Shown: one piece after another, positions 15,078 to 23,109 of the stretch
Numbering within the stretch: position 1 is the first letter of the stretch
Layout: the number at the start of each line of letters is the position of its first letter
Source of the DNA: an uncultured bacterium
GTDB taxonomy: Bacteria > Bacillota > Clostridia > Lachnospirales > Lachnospiraceae
DNA: 40,135 nt
Assembly (NCBI GenBank): GCA_905215405.1
Contig: CAJMQE010000030.1
Coordinates: 1 to 40,135, forward strand
Direction of reading: 5' to 3'
Notes under the pieces: model-generated
What the model was told of the DNA's origin: nothing
The model's database searches: none
What the model saw: the letters and a program-made list of their open reading frames with translations, nothing else
Position numbers and translations under genes: made by a program

Positions 15078-16910
15078 CTAGTTCTGTTTTTTCTGCGCTT
15101 CGATCTTTTCAGCAAGATCATTCAAATAGACCCATCTGTCCATTTTTTCTTCCAGCTGTTTTTCCTTTGTCTCTTTTTCGTTCATCAGCTCCTGTAGTTT
15201 TCCATACTGTGTTGCTGCTCCTACGATTTCGCCATCCAGCGCATCTATATCTGTTTCCAGCTTTGCGATATCTTCATCAATCGTTGCATACTCTTTTTCC
15301 TCAGCATAGGTAAATTTCAGCTGACGACTTCTATCTTTGAAATATTTCTCTTTTGAAGATTCCTGTTTGTTCGTTTCCTTGTTACCGGCACTCTCTATCT
15401 CAGCTGCACCCTCACCAAAGCGTTTTTCATAATAATCACTGAATCCACCTTCATACTGTTTGATTATGCCATTTTCTTCAAATGAGAAAATTCGATCTAC
15501 AATTCTATCCAGAAAATATCGATCATGAGATACTGTAATTACAATGCCTGAAAAACTATCCAGGTATCCTTCCAGAATTTCGAGCGTCTCGATATCCAGG
15601 TCATTTGTTGGTTCATCCAGAATCAGTACATTTGGCGCTTCCATCAGTACACTTAGCAGGTACAGACGTCTCTTCTCTCCACCAGACAGCTTCGCAATCG
15701 GTGTCCACTGCATTTTCGGTGTAAAAAGGAATTTCTCACACATCTGTGATGCAGTGATCTTTCCATCCGCTGTTGTCACATATTCACCAATGTTCTTTAC
15801 ATGTTCCAGAACATTAATACTTTCATCAAGAATTTCATTTTCCTGCATAAAGAATCCGATCTTGACTGTCTCGCCAATCTCTACTGTTCCCTGGTCCGGT
15901 TGCACCAATCCTGTAATTATCTTGACCAGTGTTGATTTACCGCATCCATTATTTCCAACAATTCCGATTCTGTCATCCTTCAGAAAAATATAAGTAAAAT
16001 CATTGATCAGTTTATGATTCCCATAGCTTTTTGTAATATCCTTAAGTTCAATAGTCTTCTTTCCAAGCCTTGTCACGATAGAATTCATTTCCAGTGTCTG
16101 CTTTTCAAATGATGCTCTTGCGTCCCTTGATGCCTCTTTAAGATCTTCATAGCGATCCTTACGTGCCTGCTGTTTCGTTGATCTGGCCTTGCATCCTCTC
16201 TGCATCCATGCGAGTTCCGTACGAAGTACACTCTGTCTCTTTCGCTCCGTCGCCTGTTCCATTTCCTCACGTTCTGTCTTTAGCTCCAGATATCCTGTAT
16301 AATTGGTATCATAGCTATACAGGTTCGCTTTATCGATTTCTACGATCTTATTCGTAACATTATCAAGAAAATAACGATCATGCGTTACCATGATCAGCTG
16401 TCCTCTGAATTTTCGAATATATTCCTCCAACCAAATGACCATCGTATTATCCAAATGGTTCGTAGGCTCGTCCAGAATCAGAATATCTGCAGGTGCGAGC
16501 AGTGTTCTTGCCAAAGCAATTCTTTTTCTCTGACCGCCGGATAAATGACTGATATCCGCATCAAAATCCGTAATTCCAAGTTCCATCAAAATTTTCTTAG
16601 CTTCTGTCTCTATATTATAGGAAAGAGTTACATCCTTCTTATCTTTGATTACATAGGCAATAATTGATTCATTCTGTTCAAATTCAGGTGTCTGTGGCAA
16701 ATAGGCAACCGTAACATTTGTACCCTTAACAACTTTTCCCTGATCTGGTGTTTCAATACCAGCAATTATTTTTAAAAGACTGGACTTACCAGTACCATTT
16801 ACACCGATTACACCGACCTTGTCTCCCTTATTAATTCCAAGTGTTACTTCATTGAACAGAATTCTATCTCCATAACCCTTTGTTACTTTTTCTACATTTA
16901 ATATATTCAC
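15078..16910 (-). CDS. uup: ABC-F ATPase, Uup/YfmR type
   Basis: This soluble translation factor with two ABC cassettes has 610 residues. Cassette 1 shows Walker A GVNGTGKS (36-43), signature LSGGQRKRIAL and Walker B ILILDEPTNHLD. The linker carries ELAWMQRGCKARSTKQQAR, the Uup-type arm. Cassette 2 has GNNGCGKST, LSGGEKRRLYL and LILDEPTNDLD. The C-terminal coiled-coil (about 530-610) is the Uup/YfmR C-domain. Family members act at the ribosomal E site and help resolve stalled translation. The GTG at 16910 is chosen because GGAAG lies 8 nt upstream; an in-frame TTG at 16925 lacks a ribosome site. A terminator ends about 25 nt before this start. A dedicated resistance ABC-F is less likely given the arm and C-domain. 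Confidence 0.9.
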   Translation of the reverse strand: MNILNVEKVTKGYGDRILFNEVTLGINKGDKVGVIGVNGTGKSSLLKIIAGIETPDQGKVVKGTNVTVAYLPQTPEFEQNESIIAYVIKDKKDVTLSYNIETEAKKILMELGITDFDADISHLSGGQRKRIALARTLLAPADILILDEPTNHLDNTMVIWLEEYIRKFRGQLIMVTHDRYFLDNVTNKIVEIDKANLYSYDTNYTGYLELKTEREEMEQATERKRQSVLRTELAWMQRGCKARSTKQQARKDRYEDLKEASRDARASFEKQTLEMNSIVTRLGKKTIELKDITKSYGNHKLINDFTYIFLKDDRIGIVGNNGCGKSTLVKIITGLVQPDQGTVEIGETVKIGFFMQENEILDESINVLEHVKNIGEYVTTADGKITASQMCEKFLFTPKMQWTPIAKLSGGEKRRLYLLSVLMEAPNVLILDEPTNDLDIETLEILEGYLDSFSGIVITVSHDRYFLDRIVDRIFSFEENGIIKQYEGGFSDYYEKRFGEGAAEIESAGNKETNKQESSKEKYFKDRSRQLKFTYAEEKEYATIDEDIAKLETDIDALDGEIVGAATQYGKLQELMNEKETKEKQLEEKMDRWVYLNDLAEKIEAQKKQN

Positions 16911-16935
16911 TTTACTTACTTCCAATCTGTTTAAA

Positions 16936-16993
16936 ATTCAAAAAAACCTATGTACAATTATAATGGAACTCATTACTTTTGTATATAGGTTTT
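16936..16993 (-). terminator. Intrinsic terminator directly upstream of the ABC-F gene
   Basis: AAAACCTATGTACAA (16943-16957) pairs along its full length with TTGTATATAGGTTTT (16979-16993), with one wobble and a 21-nt loop. On the minus strand it ends in TTTTTTT (down to about 16936). It lies about 250 nt after the metallophosphoesterase but only about 25 nt before the ABC-F start. It may end the upstream transcript or attenuate ABC-F expression. Confidence 0.8.
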
Positions 16994-17028
16994 CTTCTAC
17001 CTGATTCAGGATATGCAATTGTTTTCGG

Positions 17029-17102
17029 TCAAATATAGACTCGCATCTTCATTTATAACTGTTTCATTTATAAGCGTTTCATTTATAAGTGTTTCATTTC
17101 AT
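17029..17102 (-). repeat. 15-bp tandem repeats that read as minigenes
   Basis: On the minus strand, ATG AAA CAC TTA TAA (17083-17097), ATG AAA CGC TTA TAA (17068-17082) and ATG AAA CAG TTA TAA (17053-17067) follow one another without a gap. They differ only in codon 3. They are preceded by ATG AAA TGA (17094-17102, overlapping) and followed by a 7-codon frame, MKMRVYI (17029-17052). None has a clear ribosome binding site. This could be a chance property of an AT-rich repeat or a leader element for the ABC-F gene. Confidence 0.7.
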
Positions 17103-17146
17103 TTCTTTGAAGCTATTAAATTTAATTCCTATAAAACAGTTCGCTT

Positions 17147-17218
17147 AATTTCATGATGACTATTAAATTTGAATTCATGATAACGTTTAAATTTAATAAA
17201 ATGATAACTATTAAATCT
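17147..17218. repeat. Degenerate 24-bp tandem repeats, three copies
   Basis: Units at 17195-17218, 17171-17194 and 17147-17170 share the minus-strand core AATTTAATAGTTATCAT with a few changes. A partial fourth core (GCTATTAAATTTAA) lies at 17112-17125. With the 15-bp repeats, they fill most of the 336-nt space between the metallophosphoesterase and ABC-F genes. Confidence 0.6.
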
Positions 17219-17246
17219 ACTTTCGTTACAACTGTTCTATTTGCTA

Positions 17247-18407
17247 TTACTGCAGACGTAGTGTTGATAACGTATAATTGCCATCCTCGCCAATACTGAT
17301 CACAGTCGCGCCACGTTGCTCTGTCTCATATTCAATTCCTGGGTATGCCGTATAATCAATGGATTTGCCATACACTAGATCGATTCCTTCATAGTTCAAC
17401 GCGTAATCATTTCTATGATCATGTCCACAGAACATAGCCTTCGTACTTCCCAGCTCCAGTGCTCTTTCAAACAAACTGCTGTGCACGGAAGAACACGATG
17501 ATTCTTCTCTCTTGTCTCCAAAATAGTAATAGGTGCTGTAGTTATTCTCTTCATAACTGTTCCAAGCATCTACATACTCCTGAATCGGAATATGGAAGAA
17601 TACCATCGAGCTTACCAGTTGTCCCTGCTGACAGGAATATTTCTCAATCTGATCCTGATACCAGTCGACCTGATCCTCATAGATTGGTTCATAGTCCGTT
17701 ACTTCACCTGTATCTTCATCTCCATACTCTGTTCCATTGGAATCGATCATGATCAGTAACTGGCTAATTGAACCATCTGCATTACAAAGTTTAAATACTC
17801 CATTAGAGTATCCGGATATATCTTCATTTTTATCATACATACATAAGGTTGATGACTGTGATAGCATTTCTGCGATTTCATCTGTCGAATATCTGTCGAA
17901 GAAGCTGTGATCGTGATTACCAAATGTCCATGTCCATGGAATACCGATCTGATCCATCAGTGCCAGTAATGTCTGTAATGCCAGCGTATCATCATCTCCA
18001 TCAGAGTATGGCATTCCAAAGATTGCATCACCAGTTACCACAATAAAATCCGGTCTCGTCCGTTCCACAAGTGTATAAATAGCATTGATCGCCTTGATAT
18101 CTTTATCATGATTTTCTTCAATTCCACTTATATGGGTATCCGTCAGTTGCAGTACTGTTACTCTTTCTCCTTCATTTGCAGTCATCGTATAGACGCCTTC
18201 CTCATCCTGCGTCATTTCCAGACCTCCATTTTCAATTGGATCCAGTTCACTGACATAGGTTAATAGGTCTTCATCTGACACTGCTTCTGGTGCCTTCGCA
18301 TAAAGTGTATTTTGCAGGCTCGATACTCCCGCCAGTGCTACACTTCCTACTATAAATGCAAGTAAAAACATCTGTGTTTTATTCCATATATTCTTAAAGG
18401 TTTTCAT
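17247..18407 (-). CDS. Secreted or membrane-anchored metallophosphoesterase
   Basis: This 386-residue protein has an N-terminal hydrophobic segment (MFLLAFIVGSVALAGVSSL, about residues 13-31), either a signal peptide or an anchor. The calcineurin-like phosphoesterase motifs come in order: LTDTHISG (D90, H92), VVTGDAIFG, TFGNHDHSF, FFHIPIQEY and CGHDHRND. All metal ligands appear present, so it should be an active binuclear metal hydrolase outside the cytoplasm; the substrate cannot be told. The ATG at 18407 is chosen for its AAAGGCGG ribosome site and the signal segment that follows; the frame is open for 40 codons upstream. It is divergent from the two-component genes. Confidence 0.9.
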   Translation of the reverse strand: MKTFKNIWNKTQMFLLAFIVGSVALAGVSSLQNTLYAKAPEAVSDEDLLTYVSELDPIENGGLEMTQDEEGVYTMTANEGERVTVLQLTDTHISGIEENHDKDIKAINAIYTLVERTRPDFIVVTGDAIFGMPYSDGDDDTLALQTLLALMDQIGIPWTWTFGNHDHSFFDRYSTDEIAEMLSQSSTLCMYDKNEDISGYSNGVFKLCNADGSISQLLIMIDSNGTEYGDEDTGEVTDYEPIYEDQVDWYQDQIEKYSCQQGQLVSSMVFFHIPIQEYVDAWNSYEENNYSTYYYFGDKREESSCSSVHSSLFERALELGSTKAMFCGHDHRNDYALNYEGIDLVYGKSIDYTAYPGIEYETEQRGATVISIGEDGNYTLSTLRLQ

Positions 18408-18638
18408 AATTAACCGCCTTTCTTTCCTCTTTTGCTTTTCTCTTTCGTCCCTGTCTTTCGCCTTTTTATACTTTAACACAGTGCATTCCGGCAATTCCAC
18501 GGACAAGGTTAGGCAAAAATGTGGCATTTTATGATCTGTTTATACTGTAAAAGCATTTTATGGTATACTTGATGCAACAAATGAATACAAAAAAACTACT
18601 ACAATAGAGAAAAAAATGATCTAAATGGAGGTCTTACA
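18408..18638. promoter_or_regulatory. Divergent promoter region
   Basis: This 231-nt region separates the metallophosphoesterase (minus) from the response regulator (plus). On the plus strand an extended -10, TGG-TATACT (18561-18569), precedes the regulator, but no good -35 is seen. On the minus strand TTGCCG (18489-18494) and TATAAA (18465-18470) with an 18-bp gap could serve the phosphoesterase. No clear shared operator was found. Confidence 0.4.
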
Positions 18639-19388
18639 ATGAATAATCAGGATTTATCAGCTTCAAATTCACAAAAGCTGATTTATATTGCAGATGATGA
18701 AGAGAATATCCGTCAGCTGATTCAGCAGTTTCTGATCTGCGAAGGATTTCGTGTAAAATGTTTTTCCAATGGACAGGAACTGATGGATGGTTTTCATAAA
18801 CAGCCCTGTGATCTGCTGGTTCTGGATATCATGATGCCAGAGCTGGATGGACTCAGTGTCTGTAAAATGATTCGCCAGAACAGCAATGTGCCCATCATCA
18901 TTGTGTCCGCAAAAGATGATCCACTGGATCGTGTCACCGGCATTACACTTGGAAGCGATGACTATATGATCAAACCATTTCTGCCACTTGAACTTGTGAC
19001 CAGGATCAAAGCACTATTCCGTCGTGCTGAGTTAACACAGACAGCAGTTCCACCGACTGATACCGATAATGATTCAATCTGCGTATATAAAGATCTTACT
19101 TTAAATATGGATCTGCGGAGTGCAACGATTGGCTCCAATGACTTTTCTATCACACCAACCGAGTTCGATTTTCTTGTCTATCTGATCCGTAACAAAGAAC
19201 GAGCTATCAGTAGGAGTGAGCTTTTAAAAGAATTGTGGAAATTCAATACAGATGTAATTGATACCCGTGTTACCGATGATCTTGTAAAAAGACTGCGTAA
19301 AAAGCTTCGTACTGCAGGCAGCAGTGTTGCTATCGAAACAGTTTGGGGATATGGATTCCGTCTTTCGGAGGCTGTAAATGAAGAATAA
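18639..19388 (+). CDS. Response regulator, OmpR/PhoB family
   Basis: This 249-residue two-domain transcription factor has a receiver domain (about 13-130) with the acid pair D19/D20, phosphoacceptor D63 in LLVLDIMMPE, S90, and K112 in DYMIKPF. The C-terminal winged helix (about 145-245) carries TPTEFDFLVYLIRNKERAIS, a DTRVTDDLVKRLRKKL recognition helix and an ETVWGYGFRL wing. GGAGG lies 8 nt before the ATG. Its last 11 bases overlap the kinase start. The target genes are unknown; the divergent phosphoesterase is a candidate by position only. Confidence 0.95.
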   Translation: MNNQDLSASNSQKLIYIADDEENIRQLIQQFLICEGFRVKCFSNGQELMDGFHKQPCDLLVLDIMMPELDGLSVCKMIRQNSNVPIIIVSAKDDPLDRVTGITLGSDDYMIKPFLPLELVTRIKALFRRAELTQTAVPPTDTDNDSICVYKDLTLNMDLRSATIGSNDFSITPTEFDFLVYLIRNKERAISRSELLKELWKFNTDVIDTRVTDDLVKRLRKKLRTAGSSVAIETVWGYGFRLSEAVNEE

Positions 19389-20847
19389 ATCAGGTAAACA
19401 CAGACATTTTCAAATTCCAATGAGAACACAGTTCTTTATACCAATCACCATCATTTTTATCATACTTCCATTGGTAATCTGGCGAATTTTTGTTATGACG
19501 TCGCATGACTATATTTATCAGACATCTCTCAATCAGCTTAATCATCTGCTTTTTGAAGTTGGAAACATCGCCGACCAGACAATTACAAACTATGATGACC
19601 ATGAACAAGCAAAGAAAACTGCAAAAAAGTTCTATCAGCATCTGACCGATCTATTAACTAGTGAACGTAGTTCTGCACAGTTCCTGATATTAAATGATGA
19701 TTTTGCAGTCATTTATCCAGCAGAGAATTTTGAATCACAGGTAAATAGTAATCTTGTCTATAACTATTTTTCGGCGCTGCACAATGAATCAGAAGACCCT
19801 GAGAAGAATCAGATTACCCAAGTCGAAATTCATTGCCAGAACTATCTCGTTACTTTTCGTGATATCTCTGTGTGCGCAGGTGATGACTCCCGGTATCTGA
19901 TTGGATATGTTCCAGTCGACAACATAAATAATTTGTTGGAACACGCGAAATATCTGATGCTCATCATCAGCATACTGATGACCGGTATCTGCCTGGTCAT
20001 CATGTGGTTCCTGATTGGTGGAATCATTCGCCCCATCAAGAAGCTTTGTGCACACACATCCAGGATCGGAGCTGGTGAATTCAGTCCTATAACAGAATCC
20101 ACCTCTGTCTCTGAAATCACGCAGTTAAATACTGCCGTCAATGAAATGGTTGCAGCATTAAAGCACTCTGATGAAAGCCAGAAGATATTCTTCCAAAATG
20201 TTTCTCATGAGCTCCGAACTCCATTGATGTCGATCGGAGGCTATGTGCAAGGACTGCAGTGTGGGATATTTGAAGACAATACACAGGCAATAAATGTAAT
20301 CGCCGATGAAAACAAACGTCTGACTGAACTCGTAGATGGAATTTTAACGCTAACACGAATGGATAGCAAACGACAATCCGTGGCTCTGCATGAAATAGAT
20401 CTGAAAGACTTTTTTAAAGCTTTATTTCTACGACTTGATGGTATGGCTATGACGAATCACATTTCTCTGACCTGCCAGAGCGAGAAAGACATTGACTTCA
20501 CTATAGATGCCGATGATGAACTGCTGAACAGAATATTTCAAAATCTGCTCTCCAACTGCATCCGCTACGCAAATGATATCGTGAAAGTGTGTATCTTAAG
20601 AGAAATGCAGGACCAGAAAGAATTCATTCTGATTCGTGTCATTGATGATGGTCCAGGCTTTACTGATACTGATGTCAATCACCTTTTTGAAAGATTTTAT
20701 AAAGGAACAAAAGGACATTTTGGTATTGGACTGGCAATCGCCAAATCTGCATCCGAATATATGGGGGCTTCTATTGCAGCCAAGAACATAGAACCACACG
20801 GTGCCTCTTTTGAAGTACGTTTTCCAAAGGACCGTTTCGATATGTAA
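19378..20847 (+). CDS. Sensor histidine kinase
   Basis: This 489-residue membrane kinase has TM1 at about residues 18-40, an extracytoplasmic sensor of about 150 residues, TM2 at about 192-217 and a HAMP linker (IIRPIKKLCAHTSRIGAGEF). The HisKA box is FFQNVSHELRTPL with H277. The ATPase domain has the N-box NLLSNCIRYAN, G1 VIDDGPGF and G2 HFGIGLAIAKS. It overlaps the response regulator by 11 nt, with GGAGG inside the regulator end, so the two are coupled. The ligand cannot be read from the sequence. A terminator follows 5 nt after the stop. Confidence 0.95.
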   Translation: MKNKSGKHRHFQIPMRTQFFIPITIIFIILPLVIWRIFVMTSHDYIYQTSLNQLNHLLFEVGNIADQTITNYDDHEQAKKTAKKFYQHLTDLLTSERSSAQFLILNDDFAVIYPAENFESQVNSNLVYNYFSALHNESEDPEKNQITQVEIHCQNYLVTFRDISVCAGDDSRYLIGYVPVDNINNLLEHAKYLMLIISILMTGICLVIMWFLIGGIIRPIKKLCAHTSRIGAGEFSPITESTSVSEITQLNTAVNEMVAALKHSDESQKIFFQNVSHELRTPLMSIGGYVQGLQCGIFEDNTQAINVIADENKRLTELVDGILTLTRMDSKRQSVALHEIDLKDFFKALFLRLDGMAMTNHISLTCQSEKDIDFTIDADDELLNRIFQNLLSNCIRYANDIVKVCILREMQDQKEFILIRVIDDGPGFTDTDVNHLFERFYKGTKGHFGIGLAIAKSASEYMGASIAAKNIEPHGASFEVRFPKDRFDM

Positions 20848-20852
20848 AAATA

Positions 20853-20898
20853 AAGTCGTTGTAATGACAAAAGCGCAACCTTGCCATTTCAACGACTT
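20853..20898 (+). terminator. Terminator of the two-component operon
   Basis: AAGTCGTTGTAATG (20853-20866) pairs with CATTTCAACGACTT (20885-20898), with one mismatch, around an 18-nt loop. CTTTTGCTT follows on the plus strand. Confidence 0.8.
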
Positions 20899-21412
20899 CT
20901 TTTGCTTATCTGTTTTTGTTGGCAGTCGCAGGAGGATATGATTTTTCTAATAACGATTGCATATAACCCTGGAATACTGTATAATTCTTATGTTTGAACA
21001 TAATAACTGACCGAATTACAGTTGGACAGATTGCAGTTCTATCCATCGCAGTTGTCCCTATATTTTAGTAGTAATTAAATGATGCAGTTGCATAAATGAA
21101 TTATCTTATTTATCAATTGCTTATTACAATTACGTACTACAAATTGTTTAGTACAATCACTTACTACAATATACTTACTGCAATTGCTTAGTTCAATTAC
21201 TTAAAATTGTTTACTGCAATTGCTCGGCTCTATTGCAGACAGTATTTGTTCTTATTAGATAAATTTTATTTCAAACGGATATACTTTAGATACAGGTAGT
21301 TATATAACTACAGCTGACATAGCTGTCAAAAATCAGAACGTACCTGTTGATACACAGACTTAGGACTCGATTTACGTGTTAAAACGAGAAGAAGAAAGGA
21401 TTCAATTTAGAT
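20899..21412 (+). other. AT-rich gene-free stretch before the methyltransferase
   Basis: This 514-nt stretch contains no supported gene. Its middle is occupied by degenerate 13-bp repeats (21110-21238). Nearer the gene, ACAGCT-GACAT-AGCTGT (21310-21326) is a small inverted repeat of operator size. A TATACT at 21280-21285 could be a -10, but no matching -35 was seen. Confidence 0.5.
21110..21238. repeat. About nine degenerate 13-bp tandem repeats
   Basis: Cores related to CAATTGCTT recur at 21114, 21127, 21140, 21154, 21167, 21181, 21194 and 21217, usually 13 or 14 bases apart and preceded by ACTA or ACTG. A weaker copy near 21204 and a CTATTGCAG near 21229 extend the array. The spacing resembles iterons, but no replication or partition gene is near. 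Confidence 0.65.
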
Positions 21413-22291
21413 ATGTGGATAGCAGATAATTGGAAAGATTATGAAGTAATAGATACATCATGTGGTGAAAAACTGGAAAGATGGGGTGATTATACTCTTG
21501 TACGACCAGACCCACAGGTTATTTGGGATACTCCGAAAACAGAAAAAGGCTGGAAGAAAATGAATGGTCACTACCATCGTAGCCACAAAGGCGGCGGTGA
21601 ATGGGAATTCTTTGATCTTCCAAAACAGTGGACCATTGAATACAACAGTCCTTCATTTAGCAATGAACTGATCTTTAACTTAAAACCATTTAGTTTTAAA
21701 CATACTGGTCTTTTCCCAGAGCAGGCTACAAACTGGGATTGGTTCGGTGAAAAGATACAGAAAGCTGGCCGTCCGGTAAAAGTTCTTAATTTATTCGCTT
21801 ATACAGGTGGCGCTACTCTCGCATGTGCTGCAGCTGGTGCTCATGTCACTCACGTAGATGCCTCCAAGGGTATGGTCAACTGGGCAAAAGAAAATGCAAA
21901 ATCTTCAAACCTTGATGAAAAACCTATTCGTTGGATCGTTGATGACTGTGTTAAATTCGTAGAAAGAGAGATTCGTCGTGGCAACCACTATGATGGTATT
22001 ATCATGGACCCTCCATCTTATGGTCGTGGTCCAAAAGGAGAGATCTGGAAAATTGAAGAATCCATTCATCCATTGGTTAAATTATGTGCACAGCTGATGT
22101 CTGATGATCCACTTTTCTTCCTGATCAATTCCTACACCACAGGTCTTGCACCATCGGTCCTTTCCTACATGCTTGCAACAGAATTAAAGAAGTACAACGG
22201 ACATGTAGAAAGCGAAGAAGTTGGTCTTCCGGTCACTAGTAACGGTCTTGTCCTTCCTTGTGGTGCTTCCGGACGTTGGTGCAAAAAGTAA
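21413..22291 (+). CDS. Class I SAM-dependent methyltransferase (RlmI/RlmK-like catalytic domain)
   Basis: This 292-residue soluble protein has motif I VLNLFAYTGGATLACAAAGA from residue 124 and the acidic loop HVDASKGMVNWAKEN. Motif IV is MDPPSYG (D199-G204), followed by RGPKGEIWKIEE. The DPPSYG form and the AYTGG loop match the rRNA cytosine/guanine methyltransferase group (Methyltrans_SAM family). The PUA domain of RlmI is absent and is replaced by about 115 residues of beta-rich sequence. Methylation of RNA is therefore likely, with the target base unknown. The ribosome site AAAGGA is about 12 nt upstream, slightly far. It is the only single-gene plus-strand unit in the window. Confidence 0.88.
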   Translation: MWIADNWKDYEVIDTSCGEKLERWGDYTLVRPDPQVIWDTPKTEKGWKKMNGHYHRSHKGGGEWEFFDLPKQWTIEYNSPSFSNELIFNLKPFSFKHTGLFPEQATNWDWFGEKIQKAGRPVKVLNLFAYTGGATLACAAAGAHVTHVDASKGMVNWAKENAKSSNLDEKPIRWIVDDCVKFVEREIRRGNHYDGIIMDPPSYGRGPKGEIWKIEESIHPLVKLCAQLMSDDPLFFLINSYTTGLAPSVLSYMLATELKKYNGHVESEEVGLPVTSNGLVLPCGASGRWCKK

Positions 22292-22470
22292 AGTTATACC
22301 ATATAATTCGAATTTTAGGTGCTATTATCAGCTTACAAAATATAAAAAACAAGAATTTATTTTATATTACGAATCATTCATAGCACGTTACTTCTCGTAT
22401 AGTTCATACACTATTACAAATGTTAATTCATCAGTATTACTATACAATATCAGTTTCAACAAAATAAAAT

Positions 22471-22513
22471 GGCGCCTGGAGATATCGTCTTTTCTCCAAG
22501 CGCCTTTGCTTTT
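22471..22513 (+). terminator. Terminator of the methyltransferase gene
   Basis: GGCGCCTGGAGA (22471-22482) pairs with TCTCCAAGCGCC (22493-22504), with one mismatch and a 10-nt loop, followed by TTTGCTTTT. It is the only GC-rich element in this stretch. It lies 180 nt after the stop, which is far but usable. The minus strand is also T-rich after the stem, so it may work both ways. Confidence 0.7.
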
Positions 22514-22993
22514 CCTATGTAGCTCTTATTTTACTAACTCTTGCCTATCACTAACTTGTGATTATTATATTTTATCCCACTCGCCGTGTCAATATCTCCT
22601 GTTGATTAATGAAGAATCTAAAGTTTATTACTCTCTTCAGATATTTATTAAAAACAGGAATTCCCTCTGACTTATCTATTCAACAGCTTTCAAATCTTCG
22701 TACCTAACTTCTATATACAGTTCTTTTTACCATTGTATAACTTCTACATCTATTAAAAATATTACAACACAATCAATCATCCCCAATAATTGATTTACTC
22801 CATCCTCATTAAACCAGTTTCAAAATTCCCCTGTTACTGCATAAAGTTGTTTTACTCATCTTAACTATATTTCTGCAGAATCAACTTCTATATTTTTCAA
22901 TAATTTTATCTATTCTATTATACAAAACCGCTAAGTTTATTTTTTCACAGACTATCAAACTAATCATAAAATATAAGGAAATTGAGCTGCACC

Positions 22994-23059
22994 GTACAAA
23001 TGTTACTGTTTGTGTTTCCTGGCAGGAATAATTTACTTCCACAAACGCTCCCGTTGTAC
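22994..23059. repeat. Three-tier nested palindrome
   Basis: GTACAA (22994-22999) pairs with TTGTAC (23054-23059), GTTTGTG (23008-23014) pairs with CACAAAC (23040-23046), and TTCCTGGCAGGAA (23016-23028) folds on itself. The helices are separated by internal loops. It lies 51 nt past the repeat-protein stop. No U-run is seen on the minus strand, so it is not a simple terminator. Confidence 0.6.
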
Positions 23060-23109
23060 ACCATCTGTTATGAATATATACAAATGACCTTTCAGAAAAA
23101 AATTGAAGA

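Larger units (their letters stand above)
22292..23109. other. 818-nt gene-free stretch
   Basis: No supported coding region lies here. It is strongly AT-rich and contains the terminator at 22471-22504 and the nested palindrome at 22994-23059. The open frames present look like chance; one overlaps the methyltransferase end. Confidence 0.6.

Noticed and set aside
15544..15993. 149-codon plus-strand frame inside the ABC-F gene
   Set aside because: It is a shadow of the second ATPase cassette; the minus-strand reading has all the Walker and signature motifs.
15078..16910. ABC-F as an acquired antibiotic-resistance determinant
   Set aside because: The linker arm and C-terminal coiled coil match the housekeeping Uup/YfmR type, although control by attenuation is still possible.
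22221..22670. 149-codon open frame on the plus strand
   Set aside because: It begins inside the methyltransferase, crosses its terminator hairpin, and has an AT-drift composition without domain features.
22994..23059. Nested palindrome as an integron attC site
   Set aside because: The conserved GTTRRRY/RYYYAAC core ends are not in the right places and no integrase is nearby.
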